DNA of 64,000 bases from Hofstenia miamia (lineage: Eukaryota > Xenacoelomorpha > Acoela), in the NCBI GenBank assembly GCA_004352715.1, contig SCFE01000003.1, positions 4,426,822 to 4,490,821 of the forward strand. The letters are read 5' to 3'. The notes under the pieces were generated by a model that saw only the letters and a list, made by a program, of their open reading frames with translations, had not been told where the DNA came from and searched no databases. This document shows, one piece after another, positions 11,825-23,841 of this stretch. Each line of letters begins with the position of its first letter. Position 1 is the first letter of the stretch. The position numbers and the translations under genes were made by a program.

Positions 11825-12780
11825 CGGTCTATTGAATAATCGCTATTATAAAATTTAAAACCTCGCCATTTGTATTCAAGCCTTTCCTTTGTATAACTAC
11901 AGAAGTATTTTTTAATTTCGTTTTTGAATACTCTTAATTTATTTATTTGTTTTATATTTTCTTGTTATATGGAAGAGGCTTAATATTAAAGGGTCTATGA
12001 TTTTATTTAAGCAATATTTTAGAGGATGGGAAAGTTGGATTTGTTGTATGGAACAATATTATTAAATATTTTAAAGAAAGTAGTTAATATGTTTTTATAA
12101 ACAATGCATTGTGGTTTTATAAAAATTTCTTGTTAATTTCCTGCCCTGTATTTCTGTTATATAAATGATTAACTACTATTTTTATAGCCCATTTTATTTG
12201 CACATTGAATTTATTCAAAATTTGTTGATTTATGTTGGTATACAGTGTTTCCATAATTAAGGTGACTTAGTATTTATGTGTGTGTGAATTAATTGAATTT
12301 TTGCTATGGTTGGAAGCTGTTGGGATACATTGCAATTTTCTTAATAACATTAGTTATTTGTTTTGTAAAATTAAGTTGAGAATAAAATATGATACCTAAA
12401 TATTTAAAAGAATTTATTTATTTATTGTATGTGTCATGAAATTTCAATTTAAATTATGAACTATTTGTGGAATTATTGTTAGATTTAGGTCTAATTAAGC
12501 AAAATTGAGTTTTAGATGGGTTTATTCTTAGTATAATTGAAACAAAATATTGTGCAAAAAGAGTGCAATTTTCTTCGATAACTTTTATAGCAATTTCAGG
12601 AGACTTATGTGAACTAAATTGCATAGTATCATCAGCATATTGTATAACATTACATGTGGTATGATTGCTCAAATCATTTACATACACATTGAATAGTAAC
12701 GGTCCCAAAATTGTTCCTTGTGGAACATCATTTTTAATAAAAATCCAGTCAGAGAGAATTCTATATAGCTTAACTTGTTA
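11825..12780 (-). pseudogene. LINE RT C-terminal half (LINE-C)
   Basis: The minus-strand frame from about 12776 reads VPQGTILGPLLFNVYVNDLS, then VIQYADDTMQF: the RT catalytic YADD block, intact here. Continuing leftward, broken frames give FKYLGIIF (about 12395) and thumb/tail motifs such as LRVFKNEIKKYF (about 11925). Upstream RT blocks are absent beyond 12780, so it is 5' truncated. It belongs to the same general LINE type as the other RT fragments here. Confidence 0.8.
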
Positions 12781-12785
12781 AGCAA

Positions 12786-14850
12786 CGTTATTAAGCAATG
12801 TTAGTTGCTTTCTATAGATCCTCTAAATTTCTTGAAAACACATTTTTGCCCATTGCACTGCCAATATTGCAGCTATCACCATGAAATTTTGCAAGCTTAT
12901 AGAACTTCGCAAGCTTAAGATTTTAAGCCTTTTACAAGCCTAAACATGTCAAAATTTCGCCCTCTAGCAGGACAATAATTTTTTGCTGTCATTGATGATA
13001 TTTGGAGAGAGCTCACACAAAATATTGACAATATAATTTGAAAATTAAAAGTTTTTTAAATTTCTAAAATTAGAATTTTAAATAAACTTTTTATTAAGAC
13101 TGAATTTTTAAATTTTTTATACCATTTATTTGAAAAAAAAACTCTTTTTGAAAATTATTTTTTGTTTTTTCATCTAGTAAAATGAATTTTGATCAGAATT
13201 GTTTGAAATTTAAGAACCAGGGTTGACCCTTAGATATTATACCTTAACTTTAGCAGGCTATAACAACAAAAATTTTAAAGATATTGCAGCTCCATTAGAA
13301 TTTTAAAGTAGCAAATTTCACTGAAAAAATTTAGTTCTCAGCATGCTTTGCTCTAAGATCAATATTAGGTGAACTAGGCTGGCCAGAGCCTGGCTAATTT
13401 TTCAGAAAAGATATTTTCATGAACAACTTTTGATATAATGAAACTATAAACAAGATTTTTACACCAAAATTCGCAGTTTTGAAAGGAGATTCTAATTTTT
13501 TGTATACCTGCCCCAATACAGAAAGTTTAAAAAATTTCAACTAAAAAACTGTTTTCTCAAAATTAAAAATTCAAAAATTAGAAATTTTCACTTTGAGATA
13601 TTTGCAGTAATACAAGAAATAATATTCAAAAACAATTTTCCCAAAATTCCTTTCAATCTTCCACAATGGGAAATTTTCTCTTTTAGATATGAATATTATA
13701 TAATGGGTTACTAATTTTTTGAAAATTATAGCAATTTTTCTAGAAAAAAACTGTCTATAAATCTGCATTTACTTTTTAATATTATTAAACTATAAAATTT
13801 TGTTTTAAAATTGTACACTTCACATTAGGATACCCCTATGAAGTTGCAAAAAACCGGTGTTTTTTAAATGTCTATTGTAGATGATGAAAATTGATATTAT
13901 GGATAACACTTGACAATTCATTTACATTTTACACCATTTTATTGATATGTGTGATCCATTCTGTCAATTTCTTTGATATTTTGAAATGGTTATTGAATAT
14001 ACTGGGATTTCTGGGTTCTGGATAATATAAGTTTTTCGGAGCATTGACTACTACTTCTCAGTAAAGATTGATGTTTCTACATTGATTAAGGACTGGCAAA
14101 TGTGTTTCTGGTTGTAATTTTCTAGATTTAGAAGCCCTTTCACTTTCATTCAATGAATTAAATGTGAAAACTCAAATTTGCAAGATTTCTTTAAAAACTG
14201 CTCTTTAAGTGCAGCTTAAAATGAAAAACTGATACCATATTTAGATTAAACAGGTCTCAAATTATTTAAATATGTTAATCTTTAGTATTACATATCAATC
14301 TAGAGGTTGTATTGTGAAATTTTGTTGAATACTTTGGTATTATCCTTAGGGTTTTTTGAGTCACCCCAAAGGCAATTTTTTGTTGAAAATTGCTCATTCT
14401 ACCTAAATTTGATGCTTCTGAATTGATTTCTGCCATTAAATTTTTACTTTGAGTGGTCATTTCAGCGTAAATTGATGAATTATATGCCATTTTTTTTAAT
14501 ATTTGGCAAAAAACACTAACTTTTCCATTTTGATGGGGAAACTGGTCTTTAAGTATTGCTTAAAATGAAAATTATTTGCACAGGTTAGTTAAGTTAAAAG
14601 TATGGTTGTTTCTTTGTGTGTTTACAAGTTATTGCCTGTTTGCGTTAAATACAATATTAGTGTTTTTCATTTTTTTCCATATTCAAATAATATGCAAGTG
14701 CATTCATCCCAAAAGTTGAATGTGCAGGCCATGATATTTTGGGCTTAATTTTTATTTTGAAGTAAATTATCAAAATCTAGTGTAAAAATATATAATATTT
14801 CTTAATCTCTTTTTTATAATCCCGCTTTGTAATCTTAACAGATTTTGGTC
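12786..14850. other. AT-rich intergenic sequence
   Basis: Very AT-rich with homopolymeric A and T runs. I see no exon, RNA gene or clear inverted repeat. Confidence 0.4.
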
Positions 14851-14854
14851 TGAA

Positions 14855-15697
14855 AAGAAAATAATGCCGATTTAGAAATATTTAATGAATTAAATAAGAC
14901 TTTTGTTAGCCTAGGAAAATACAATGACCCCTTCATTAAGTATGAAAACGTTTCACGCAAAATTCCTACAGCTGAGTTTAGTTCTCAACTTGTTATGAAA
15001 TGATTAAATCAATCAATAAACTTAAGACCACAAATCAAGCGGTCCTTCAAGCATGCCCTTATGAGCACATAAAATTATTGCAGACAACATTGCAAATCCA
15101 TTGAATTTTAACTTTAACGAATGCATAAAGTTAAATTACCTTCAGGACAATTTAAAACTTGCTCACATTACTCCTATTTTTAAGAAAAACGATCCTACAA
15201 TTGCAACTAATCATCGACCAATCTCAAATACTTCTCCAATAAGCAAAAGATTATTACATAGTCAAGTAACTGAATATTTAAATAAATGAAAATTATTATC
15301 AAAAATCCAATTTGAATTTCGCAAAACTTTCTCATCAACTGATGCATTATTAAACGCTACTGAAAATTGGAGAGCTTCACTCGATTCTAATAAATTTGTA
15401 GCTATCTCTCAAATGCCTTTGATTCGATTAATCATAACATACTAATTGAAAAGCTATCTTAAAATTTTCTAGTAATAGTAAGCAATTGATAACCAATTAC
15501 TTCAATCAAAAATTCCAGAGAGTTAAATTGAATTATATTTTTTCGAAGTCATTCCCGGAAAGCAATGGGGTACCACAAGTAACGATACTAGCTCCTCTTC
15601 TTTTTAGTATTTATGTAAATGACATGCACTCTATAGATAATGGACTGCTTTCACGAAATTTTAATTTTTTCAATTTTTCAAAATTTGCAAATTGACT
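14855..15697 (+). pseudogene. LINE-D RT, 5' portion, interrupted at the FADD block
   Basis: In order: FNELNKTFVSLGKYNDP (about 14885), ITPIFKKNDPT and NHRPISNTSPISK (15165-15250), FEFRKTFSSTDALL (15310), a frame-broken DSINHN equivalent (about 15420), QRVKLNYIFSKSFPESNGV and APLLFSIYVNDM (15510-15625), then FSKFAN followed by a stop. It ends exactly where the FADD/YADD catalytic block should be. The missing remainder resumes at about 18743, so a DNA transposon seems to separate the two halves. Confidence 0.75.
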
Positions 15698-15859
15698 GTT
15701 ATAAAGTTATTTAAAAGTTTTACTGATTTATAAAACACTATATTTTTCATAAAAATAATTTACTATTTTAATCCCATTACCAAAACTTGATTGGATTGAC
15801 GTCATTCCGGCTGTAAAATTTTATATATATAAACTTTTTTAGAACAAACTTTATTGAAA

Positions 15860-16925
15860 ATGGATTTCGTTGAAGCTACTTCACTTAATTTGCCTTATGT
15901 TAGCGACGAGATGTTTGCAAGATTTTTCTCTAATGCTCCCTTATATAATATTCCCACCGTCAAATATAAAAAATGTATGCTACGGGAGAAAGTCCACGCT
16001 GGTACAATCTCGAGGAAGTTTTGTTCTCATATGTTTTCATTGAAAATTTTTTCTTAAAATAATAATGTTCTTTTTAAATTCTCAATTCTAATATTTTTTT
16101 TAGGCTTCCAATTTTTCAACTGCTACTGAAAGTTCTTACAGTGCTGACCATTTGGAAAAATTTTTGCATGATTGCCATGATGAGCTAAACCCTTCTTCGT
16201 TACTTTATGTATTTATGAGAAAAAATTCTCGTTTTGAACATCTATGCATGGATAATCTGATCTCAAAGGGAATTCTACTGCAGATCAATTTTTAGTTATT
16301 GCGAAAAAAGAAATTTCTTCATTTCTTACTGAGGATTTACAGTTTGAAATCTATAATTCAACGTCTGCACAATCAAAGTGCTAGATATGGTACAAACTGC
16401 GATTCGGACTGATCACTGCTTTTGTGGCGTATGAAGCTGCTCAGTGTAAAGCGGATGATGGCAGTCTTGTTAGAGAATTTTGGGAGGAAGGAGTGTGTGT
16501 ACACAGCAAATGCAATGAGGCTTAGATATTGAAACTCCGGCACTGGATATTCTTCGTGAAAATTATGATTTTGAGGTTGTGTTTGCTTCATATATAACTA
16601 AATAACACTATTTTAGATAATTCCAGAAGGACTCATTATCAATGAAGACTTGCCGAATTTTGCTGCAACCCCTGATGGCCTCTCAAGTGATTACGTGATA
16701 GAAATAAAAAGCCCCCGTTTCGCCTGAAGCATTAAAGAATCATTATTCTTGTGATTACACAATTCAGCCGAAACACTACGCCCAAATTAAAATACAAATG
16801 CTACTTTGTAATCGAAAAAAGTCACTGTTTTGCTTCAACCAACCGGATGTTGAAACGTCTCGGAAAATTACTATCATTGAAGTAGCCTACGATGCAAACT
16901 TTGTCAGTTATGTGTTTTGGAATTA
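15860..16925 (+). pseudogene. YqaJ-like exonuclease, three exons, decayed
   Basis: Exon 1 opens at ATG 15860. Exon 2 starts after TTTTTTTAG at 16104. Exon 3 starts at 16617 after a 41-bp intron (16576-16616, GT..AG). Core motifs are LRFGLITA (about 16395, cf. R.G.ITAS), LDIETPALDILRENYDF (about 16525), PNFAATPDGL and VIEIKSP (16655-16715, cf. SPDG..EIK, the catalytic Asp and Glu-x-Lys), and HYAQIKIQMLL (about 16780, cf. YYYQVQ.QL). These are the landmarks of lambda-exonuclease/YqaJ nucleases. Stops at about 16292, 16523 and 16723 show decay. A TATATATAAA lies about 30 bp before the ATG. Confidence 0.65.
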
Positions 16926-17329
16926 ATTTTTGGAAACGTTGCATATATAATAAATTGTGTAAGTAATGCATTAAATATAAAAGTAAAGATTTGTAATGTA
17001 ATGTAACACAGTCGCACATTTGTGTTGACAAATGTAGGTTCAGCTCCTACCAAATTTTTATTATTTAAATTTAAATTATAAGAAATGTTATTTTCAATAC
17101 TATCTTTTTCCAAAATTTCAGATATATGTGTTTTACTCACCTCGACTTAAACTTAATGGACTAAACATGAATAGATTTATCATTATAGACTCATGATAAG
17201 TAACGAACAGCCTGGATTCTAACCAGGTATACTTATTGGTAATAAGCAAGATACCACCTTTCACTAACATTCGTTTTAAGTGTTTATTTTTGTAAAACAC
17301 AAGTCTTATTAAATCATTAAATTTTAGAA

Positions 17330-18735
17330 ATTGAATTTTGACAATTACAAAAAAGCACAAATTATGATACAAAATGAGTCCAATTGTCCGAACACCGCAA
17401 TAGGTATTTGCGAATGCACATTGAGTGATTAAAATTCCAGAATTCTTTTGATCACACATTCGATAGTTATTTTGCAAGTAGCTATTTGCTTATTAAATAT
17501 TGCATCTGTTTTATTCAATTTGGTAGAAACAGAGGGCGGCCCCTAAAGTCAATATCCCTGAAGATTGAGTCCAGCTTCGATCCCCTTAAAACCTCTATCA
17601 ACAAGAACTTCAGAAGCGGCAAGCAGAAGCTCGAGATAACATGACTGCCTTACAATTTCCATATCAGACGTCCTCCCACCAAAACATTTCGATATAAAGT
17701 TAATGAAACCATTAGGGGTACAGGAAATTCAATACTTAATTGTATTCATTGATTTAAGGGACGACCAGGTTAATGATTGGCATACAGGATCTGATGGCTT
17801 TGTATACCAATCTTAATGCAGTCGATAATAGAGTTCACACAAGAAAAATATGCTTGAAATGCATGAGAAAGGCTATCCAGCACAACTTCAGTTTGAGGAA
17901 ATAAGATAAATGCTTTTAAATGACCTACCACCTGAACTGAAAGATTGGTAATTATTCGTGAAACAGTTGATTCTGATACATTAAACATGTCAGCAATATC
18001 AGAGTGAGTAAAGTCTTTATTTTAAGCAACAGAAGCGATAAAGATTGTATTTCCGTCAGTATTTAAAAGGGCATTTGATGTTTTCTTCCAAAACATGTAA
18101 AATAGCGATATTTTCTTGATCGATTCCAAAATAATGGTTTCTATTTGATAAATAAGTAGAAATGTCACATTCGTGTGAATTGCTTGAATTGCTGCTTGGT
18201 GAATAATTTGTTTGGGACGACAGCATTGGTGAATCCGAAGAAAAAGCTTTATCAGTACAGCTATTGTTGCTGAGAATTTCGCATTTGACATATTGATCAC
18301 TTGATGAAGTCGATATTGTTTGCCTAAACACTGAGTGAAACGAGTTATTAAAAGTGTGAGAACTTTTATCGTTATCTTCAATTGATGAACTACATGGAAT
18401 TTCTTCTTGCACTTCGTCTTCATATCTTCTAATTAACTGTTGGATGCATTGCTTCTTCTTCCTTGAAATAGAATTGGGTCTGATATTTTCGTTATTTCTG
18501 GATTAGCAATGAAATATTGACGGAATCGGTCTTACCAAAAGATGCTTAGCTTTTCCCATTTTATATGTATAATAATTTTCAGCATCTTATTTAATATTGA
18601 AATGATACTGACAAGCATTCAATTTGTAGTCAGATGGGTTACAATAATCAGCCCTTCTCGCAGCAGAAAACCACTTTTTCCGCATAATATTTTCATTGGG
18701 AACATGAAAAATCCAACAATTTGATTGTGCAGGGA
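17330..18735 (-). pseudogene. THAP-domain Harbinger-like (DDE_Tnp_4) transposase, decayed
   Basis: Reading the minus strand: a THAP-like zinc-finger region at about 18735-18600 (IFHVPNE, KKWFSAARR, ACQYHF), with the two N-terminal Cys replaced; then a THAP-tail PIPSIFHC (about 18500); an acidic/Ser-rich spacer; a helix-turn-helix FNVSESTVSRIITNL (17985-17943); the first Asp in IIDC (17821-17823); GGRTSD (about 17680); the second Asp in VDRGF (17597-17599); and the Glu in TIECVIKRI (17459-17461). The DDE triad is therefore still present, though frames shift repeatedly. It would bind and cut element ends if intact. Its 5' end abuts LINE-D sequence. Confidence 0.75.
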
Positions 18736-18742
18736 CTGTAAA

Positions 18743-19345
18743 TATGAGTAACACTAATATTCCCATTGTAGACATTTTCAAGTATCTAGGAGTAACTAAT
18801 AACTCAAAGTTAAAGTTCAACTCTCAATTTAAAAGTTAGAAAATTTACTATAGGTATAATAACTATGACACTGGTCGTTATAGACAGTTACCAACATGTG
18901 CGATAATTCAATTCTTCCATTCTTTCATTATGAGTCACCTTAATTATGCAAACATGTTATTTACTGATATAAGCGAAGTGCTTTATAAAAAACATGATAT
19001 TCAATTTAAATGGACTTTAAATATCTCAGCGAAACCTAAGTATTACATTTCTAGGTCTATTCTTTTTGCAAAACAGCTCGTCACATTGAATACCCTGCTG
19101 ACATTCTTCAAGCTAATCAGAAGCCTACCATCTTTTAATATTATTAAAATAGCGGGATTTACTCATAAAAATAATTCAAGATCAAAACTTTTTACATGTT
19201 TTAAGTATAAGAAAAACGTTTTAAAGAAATCGTTCATTAATGTCAGATTTAGAAATTAAAAACATTGGCAAATTAAAATACCTTACAAAGCGGAAAACAT
19301 CTTCCTTATGCAAAAATATTTCTTGTAAATCATGACTAAGATATA
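18743..19345 (+). pseudogene. LINE-D RT, 3' portion (thumb and tail)
   Basis: VDIFKYLGVTNNSKLKF (about 18766-18815) is the RT block after YADD. It is followed by RQLPTCAIIQFFHSF and MSHLNYANMLFTDI (18880-18970) and an open basic stretch to a stop at 19259. It continues the 14855-15697 fragment on the same strand, minus about 65-70 codons that should hold the FADD block. Confidence 0.65.
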
Positions 19346-19346
19346 A

Positions 19347-19552
19347 ATTTTATAAAAAATACTATAATATAACTCGATATTAAAATAGCACTGTGGTAAT
19401 TTATGCATAGCCTAGAAAATTTGTTTTTGTAATTTTTCTGATTTGTAGTGTTTTTTTGTAAATTTTTTGATGCTATTTAGATAAATTATCAGCTATTTAA
19501 TTGTGAACATATGTCTGCAAAAATTTTCATCTTAAATCCAATATAATTTTTA
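19347..19552. repeat. Direct duplication, copy 1 (about 206 bp)
   Basis: Identical to 20107-20314 apart from a 2-bp indel (CGATTAAAA versus CGATATTAAAA). It ends at a single N (19553). Probably an assembly seam (see findings). Confidence 0.85.
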
Positions 19553-20106
19553 NTTATATGAACGAATGCTGAAATTATTTAATAAATACCAGTTTACATA
19601 CAAGGAAGTAAGAGGGACTACTGATGCACTTTTATATACAATGAACTTCATATATAAAATTTTGAAAACTAATAAAACTTCAATACTATATAAACAAATT
19701 AGTTAATAGAATTGAGCACCAAAGTAAATGCTTATCAAAATGGATTATGAAACATCAACACAAAAATACTAAATTTTGTTATTTCAAAATGGACTCATTA
19801 AATTGACCATTCAATTAGTTCATTTTGAACTTTCATTTGTGTAGTATTTGACCATTGGCAGAATGGGCATATTTGGGCTTACTAGTGATATATAGAATGG
19901 AGAATATAAATCAGTATTTTCTGTTTACCATATTAAAAATATATTAGCTGATCACATAGCCTGATGCCCAGACATTTTAAGGAAAAGCGAAATCCACTTT
20001 GATTTTGCAGATATACGAGATATAATTACAGTGTACACTGTACACACACATGACCTACTTACTACAAAAGAATTTTAATTATAATTTAAAATTTATACAT
20101 TAACTN

Positions 20107-20314
20107 AAATTTTATAAAAAATACTATAATATAACTCGATATTAAAATAGCACTGTGGTAATTTATGCATAGCCTAGAAAATTTGTTTTTGTAATTTTTC
20201 TGATTTGTAGTGTTTTTTTGTAAATTTTTTGATGCTATTTAGATAAATTATCAGCTATTTAATTGTGAACATATGTCTGCAAAAATTTTCATCTTAAATC
20301 CAATATAATTTTTA
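20107..20314. repeat. Direct duplication, copy 2 (about 208 bp)
   Basis: Near-perfect copy of 19347-19552, starting right after a single N (20106). The ~550 bp between the two Ns carries no recognisable gene. Confidence 0.85.
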
Positions 20315-20742
20315 CGATTATATAGAGTAACGCGTCTTAAAAAAAATAACTTATCCAATGTTTCAGTTATTTAGAGAACTACTTCATAAGTTGCTAAATA
20401 ATTCTCAAAGATAACTGAGAGATCATGTGCGTTGTTGAGAAATATGGGTAGACCATTATACATGTTTTAGTAGTATAAATTCTCTTGCAAAAGATTCTTT
20501 TGAGGAAAATTTGGTTAAGGAAAAGACATTTATAAATTTTCTATATTTGCATGGTGAGATTTGTGAATTTTTACATGGAGCAGACGATGACATCACTCTA
20601 CCTTCTAAAGGTAGCAAGAAGTTTATGCAGAAATGCATATTGAGAGCATTAGCGTGATAATAATGCTTGCAGCAAATCATTTTTTGCCAGCCTAAGACAA
20701 GCAAGTTGTTAATGTTTAAAAATATTCCATAATTTCATATGT

Positions 20743-21159
20743 TTGTCCACAGCACATGTTTTTTTAACGAATTGTGCAGAACCAATATCAATTTTCAAAC
20801 AGAGATCGAAGCTAGATTTTTTTTCTGCTAATCCTTCTAAATTATGTTATCGTCAACTGTATGAAATGCAAGGCTTTTTTGAAGTAATCAAAATAGGGAT
20901 GAAATTAAAATACAGACTCGACTTTATTTGGATATTTCCCGCTTACACTATGATAGACATTGTTGTATGCGATATTTCTCAAAGTAATAGTTCTTCACTA
21001 TTTAATGTCTACTATACTTATTCGAATGTTTTCTTAGTTTTAATTGAAACATCTAACATACCAATACCACGTTATGCAAGCAATACTGCCTGTGTAAAAA
21101 TAGTTGCTGCCGAAAAAATATTGAGATCTATTACCAATACATGTGTGAACTCAAAGTAA
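20743..21159 (+). CDS. Unrecognised 138-codon ORF
   Basis: Open from ATG 20743 to TAA 21157-21159, preceded by a CCACAG acceptor-like site. The protein is mixed, with Ile/Tyr-rich stretches and 6 Cys, and no motif I know. A second plausible coding stretch lies just upstream on the same strand at about 20470-20655 (FINFLYLHGEICEF, ADDDITLPSKG). The two could be parts of one decayed gene or transposon ORF, or chance openings. Confidence 0.2.
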   Translation: MSTAHVFLTNCAEPISIFKQRSKLDFFSANPSKLCYRQLYEMQGFFEVIKIGMKLKYRLDFIWIFPAYTMIDIVVCDISQSNSSSLFNVYYTYSNVFLVLIETSNIPIPRYASNTACVKIVAAEKILRSITNTCVNSK

Positions 21160-22887
21160 AATAATGTAGACACTATTGTTTTGGTTCGAATATCACAGCA
21201 CTTCTAAAAAATATTAATTTTTGTGGGTTCCTTTTACGCAACGTCCAACACCAAGTGTTAGATTTTAATTTTAGATATACCCATTAGAGTTGACGAAAAA
21301 TTTACATTGGCAAGAGTAAAGAAAGGCTTCAAGATTTCAAAAATATTAGATGAGATCCTAATAAGCACAAAAGGCATTGGTAATTTACTTTTCACAATAT
21401 TGCTAAAACTGTCACGTCCGACCCTATGGAACTGATTATGTACTTTTGTGAATTTAATGGCGTTATTCAGAAATAATTACTTATACAAGTATAGAAGACA
21501 TTTTTGGCCTTAAGATGCTGTGATTTTGAATCAAGCTTAAGATCGTTTTAATGTTGGCATTGTGGAATTAACGGATGAATTGGAAGTTGCCTCATATATT
21601 CCTTAGAAAACAAAGCTTCTTGATATTGTTTTTAACATGCGCTTTTTTGAAACTCATTTGTACTTATGTGTTCATTATTTGATGTTTGTTATTAAACGTT
21701 GATTAATAAAAAATTTGACTTAAAAAAAATTGTAAACATGAAAAAATTCGCTCATAAGTGGTAGTTTCGGAAGGTTCGAAATATCTAAGTTGAAGCATGT
21801 GATGGTCCAATCGATTTGACGAGTTTCAGTTTGTTTAATGCTTGGCGTAAGTTAAAGCAAGTGCACAATCACTGCAAAATTTATGAAAAAATACTTTAAA
21901 TACATTTGAACTAGGAAAGCGGTCCTTTCGCAAATTGTTACATTCGTGGGATTTCGTTTACTCCACTCAATAAATTTTCTCAAATAATTTTTTGTATTAC
22001 GATGGTATTACATTTTATTACTATATTACAAATGTTCCTAGTTAATTTAAATCAGCTAATTTTTTTTACTTTAGCCATTCAAACAAATATACTTAATTTT
22101 GAATTTGAACATTTTAGAGCTGCACTTGGTTCTAAACTTATTAGGATTTAATAAACTGCATTGTTTGGGGTCATGAATATGAAACATTCGAAAAAGTTTA
22201 ACAATATATCTAGCATTGCATTAGATTCAATAGTTGCATAAAAATAATGTCAATTTGAGTTAAAGTGCATATTTTAGATTATTCAAATACTCAATTTTGT
22301 AACTTATTCCTAGATGTTTTCATTACCATTTTGTACAGTTATTGATACAATGGAATGATCAAAGATATGACAGTTAAAGAAAATATACATTTAAAATGTG
22401 ATATTTCGCATATAATATAGCTATTAATTCTCCAAAAACTATAATCAAGGTTAATGGGCATTTTAAGGGTTGCAGAATTCAATATGTAAACATTGTGTTT
22501 AGTTGTTTTGGATCTAGTTTCAATATAAAAGTTAATTATGTCCGAATGCATTCCATGAATTGACGTTCTCTGGAATAAACTTTCAACTGAATGAATAATT
22601 TGAATTCAGTTTCAATATGAATCATTCATGTATTTTTTGATAGGAAGTGTTGGTAAATTGTTTACAAAGGACAGAACCCTTACATTATCTAAATTTTTGC
22701 AAGAACAAATAATATACTAAAATTGCAAGACACAGCACACCATACGTTGATCAAAATGAAAAATCTTCATATGATCTTGCTAAGGAATTACAGTATGGTT
22801 ATAGGTTAACAAATATTAAATTGTAATAAAACAAAAACCGGCGAAAAATCCTTTAAGACAACTACAAATTGTAACTAAATATGAACA
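21160..22887. other. AT-rich stretch between ORF and CDC5L terminator side
   Basis: Nothing recognised. It should include the 3' UTR and polyadenylation region of CDC5L (minus strand) near 22600-22887. Confidence 0.4.
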
Positions 22888-23013
22888 TTAAATTTCAGTT
22901 TTATATTTCTGAAGTCTTGCTTCGCAAATGTCTATCTGAAGCATAAGATCTGAATACTTCTTTTGCAGATCTTTCTCTCGATCTTTTTGTTGGTTGACTT
23001 CGTCTTGTAAAGA
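22888..23013 (-). CDS. CDC5L: CDC5L last coding exon
   Basis: After a TATTTAG acceptor, 41 codons encode SLQDEVNQQKDREKDLQKKY and the C-terminus ending KYKTEI, with stop TAA at 22888-22890. The heptad-like charged pattern matches the C-terminal coiled-coil of CDC5L. Phase 0 with the upstream exon. Length and ending are close to vertebrate CDC5L. Confidence 0.85.
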   Translation of the reverse strand, partial: SLQDEVNQQKDREKDLQKKYSDLMLQIDICEARLQKYKTEI

Positions 23014-23628
23014 CTAAATATATATTAACTCCAAGATTATAAAAAACATCGAGCGGTTGACGGTGAAATTTAGACTTGGTTGAAATTTTTAGTTAAACTA
23101 AATCAAAATGAAAAATTTGATTAAAAACGAATAAAAAATATGGATACCGGAGTTGTGAACTATATATGACATTCGACACTGACTGAAAAATTGATGTACA
23201 CATCATAAGAATAAAGTTCATATGCAACTAAACTACAGCAAATAAGGTATTTATCAATGAGATGCACAGGGCAAAAAGCCAAGAAAAATCTGACGTCTTC
23301 TTTCCACAAATCCACGAATATTTAAAGAAAAACAAAATTATATTTAATTACGATTGGAAAATATGAGTGAAAAAGTACAAGCACAACAAATTAACACAGA
23401 AACATAACACCTACAAAACAGCTACAGGATAGCATGAATTTGTCAGAGTTGCGCATATTTGATGCAAAATTCGTCCTAAAATTTCAAAAATTTTAAAATA
23501 ACGAAAATTTTCGAACAGTAAAAAAATCTGCGACTATTTCAAATAAAATTTTACTTAAAATTATAGCACTTGTTCATTATTACGGCATTTGAAGTACAAA
23601 ACTATACATATTGAATATAAAAGCTCAC

Positions 23629-23841
23629 ATCAATTCTTTTTGTAATTGCAACCCGCTCATGTTTTTGAAGTTCTTTGAAAGTGTTGTATTCCATGCTACA
23701 CTGGGCGAGTTGATCATTTAGTTCATTAAAGGTTTTAATGAAACTATTCGCCCGTGCTTGATAGCCACCGAGCAGGACTTTTAGTTTTTTCTCAATCTTT
23801 GCCGCCTTCTTAGCATCTCGAGCCATATGAGCACGGTTTTG
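23629..23841 (-). CDS. CDC5L: CDC5L exon (AKKAAKIEKKLKVLLGGYQ)
   Basis: 71 codons, phase 0-0, acceptor AATTTAG|CAAAAC and donor ATTGAT|GTGAGC. It encodes ARDAKKAAKIEKKLKVLLGG, then YQARANSFIKTFNELNDQL and FKELQKHERVAITKRID. This is a highly conserved block of the CDC5L C-terminal region that contacts partners in the Prp19/NTC splicing complex. The flanking introns hold no other recognised gene. Confidence 0.92.

Larger units (their letters stand above)
15700..18740. mobile_element. ISL2EU-like DNA transposon (YqaJ nuclease + THAP-DDE transposase), decayed
   Basis: Two convergent genes fill this interval: a YqaJ-type exonuclease remnant on plus and a THAP-domain DDE_Tnp_4 transposase remnant on minus. 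That gene pair is, as I recall, characteristic of ISL2EU elements in the PIF/Harbinger-like group. Both flanks are pieces of one type of LINE RT on the plus strand, consistent with insertion into LINE-D. I could not define TIRs; the boundaries are where LINE homology stops. Confidence 0.55.

Noticed and set aside
16373-16591. 72-codon minus ORF
   Set aside because: Antisense to YqaJ motifs on plus.
17133-17477. 114-codon minus ORF
   Set aside because: Only its first residues coincide with the transposase C-terminus in a different frame; the rest is AT-rich noise.
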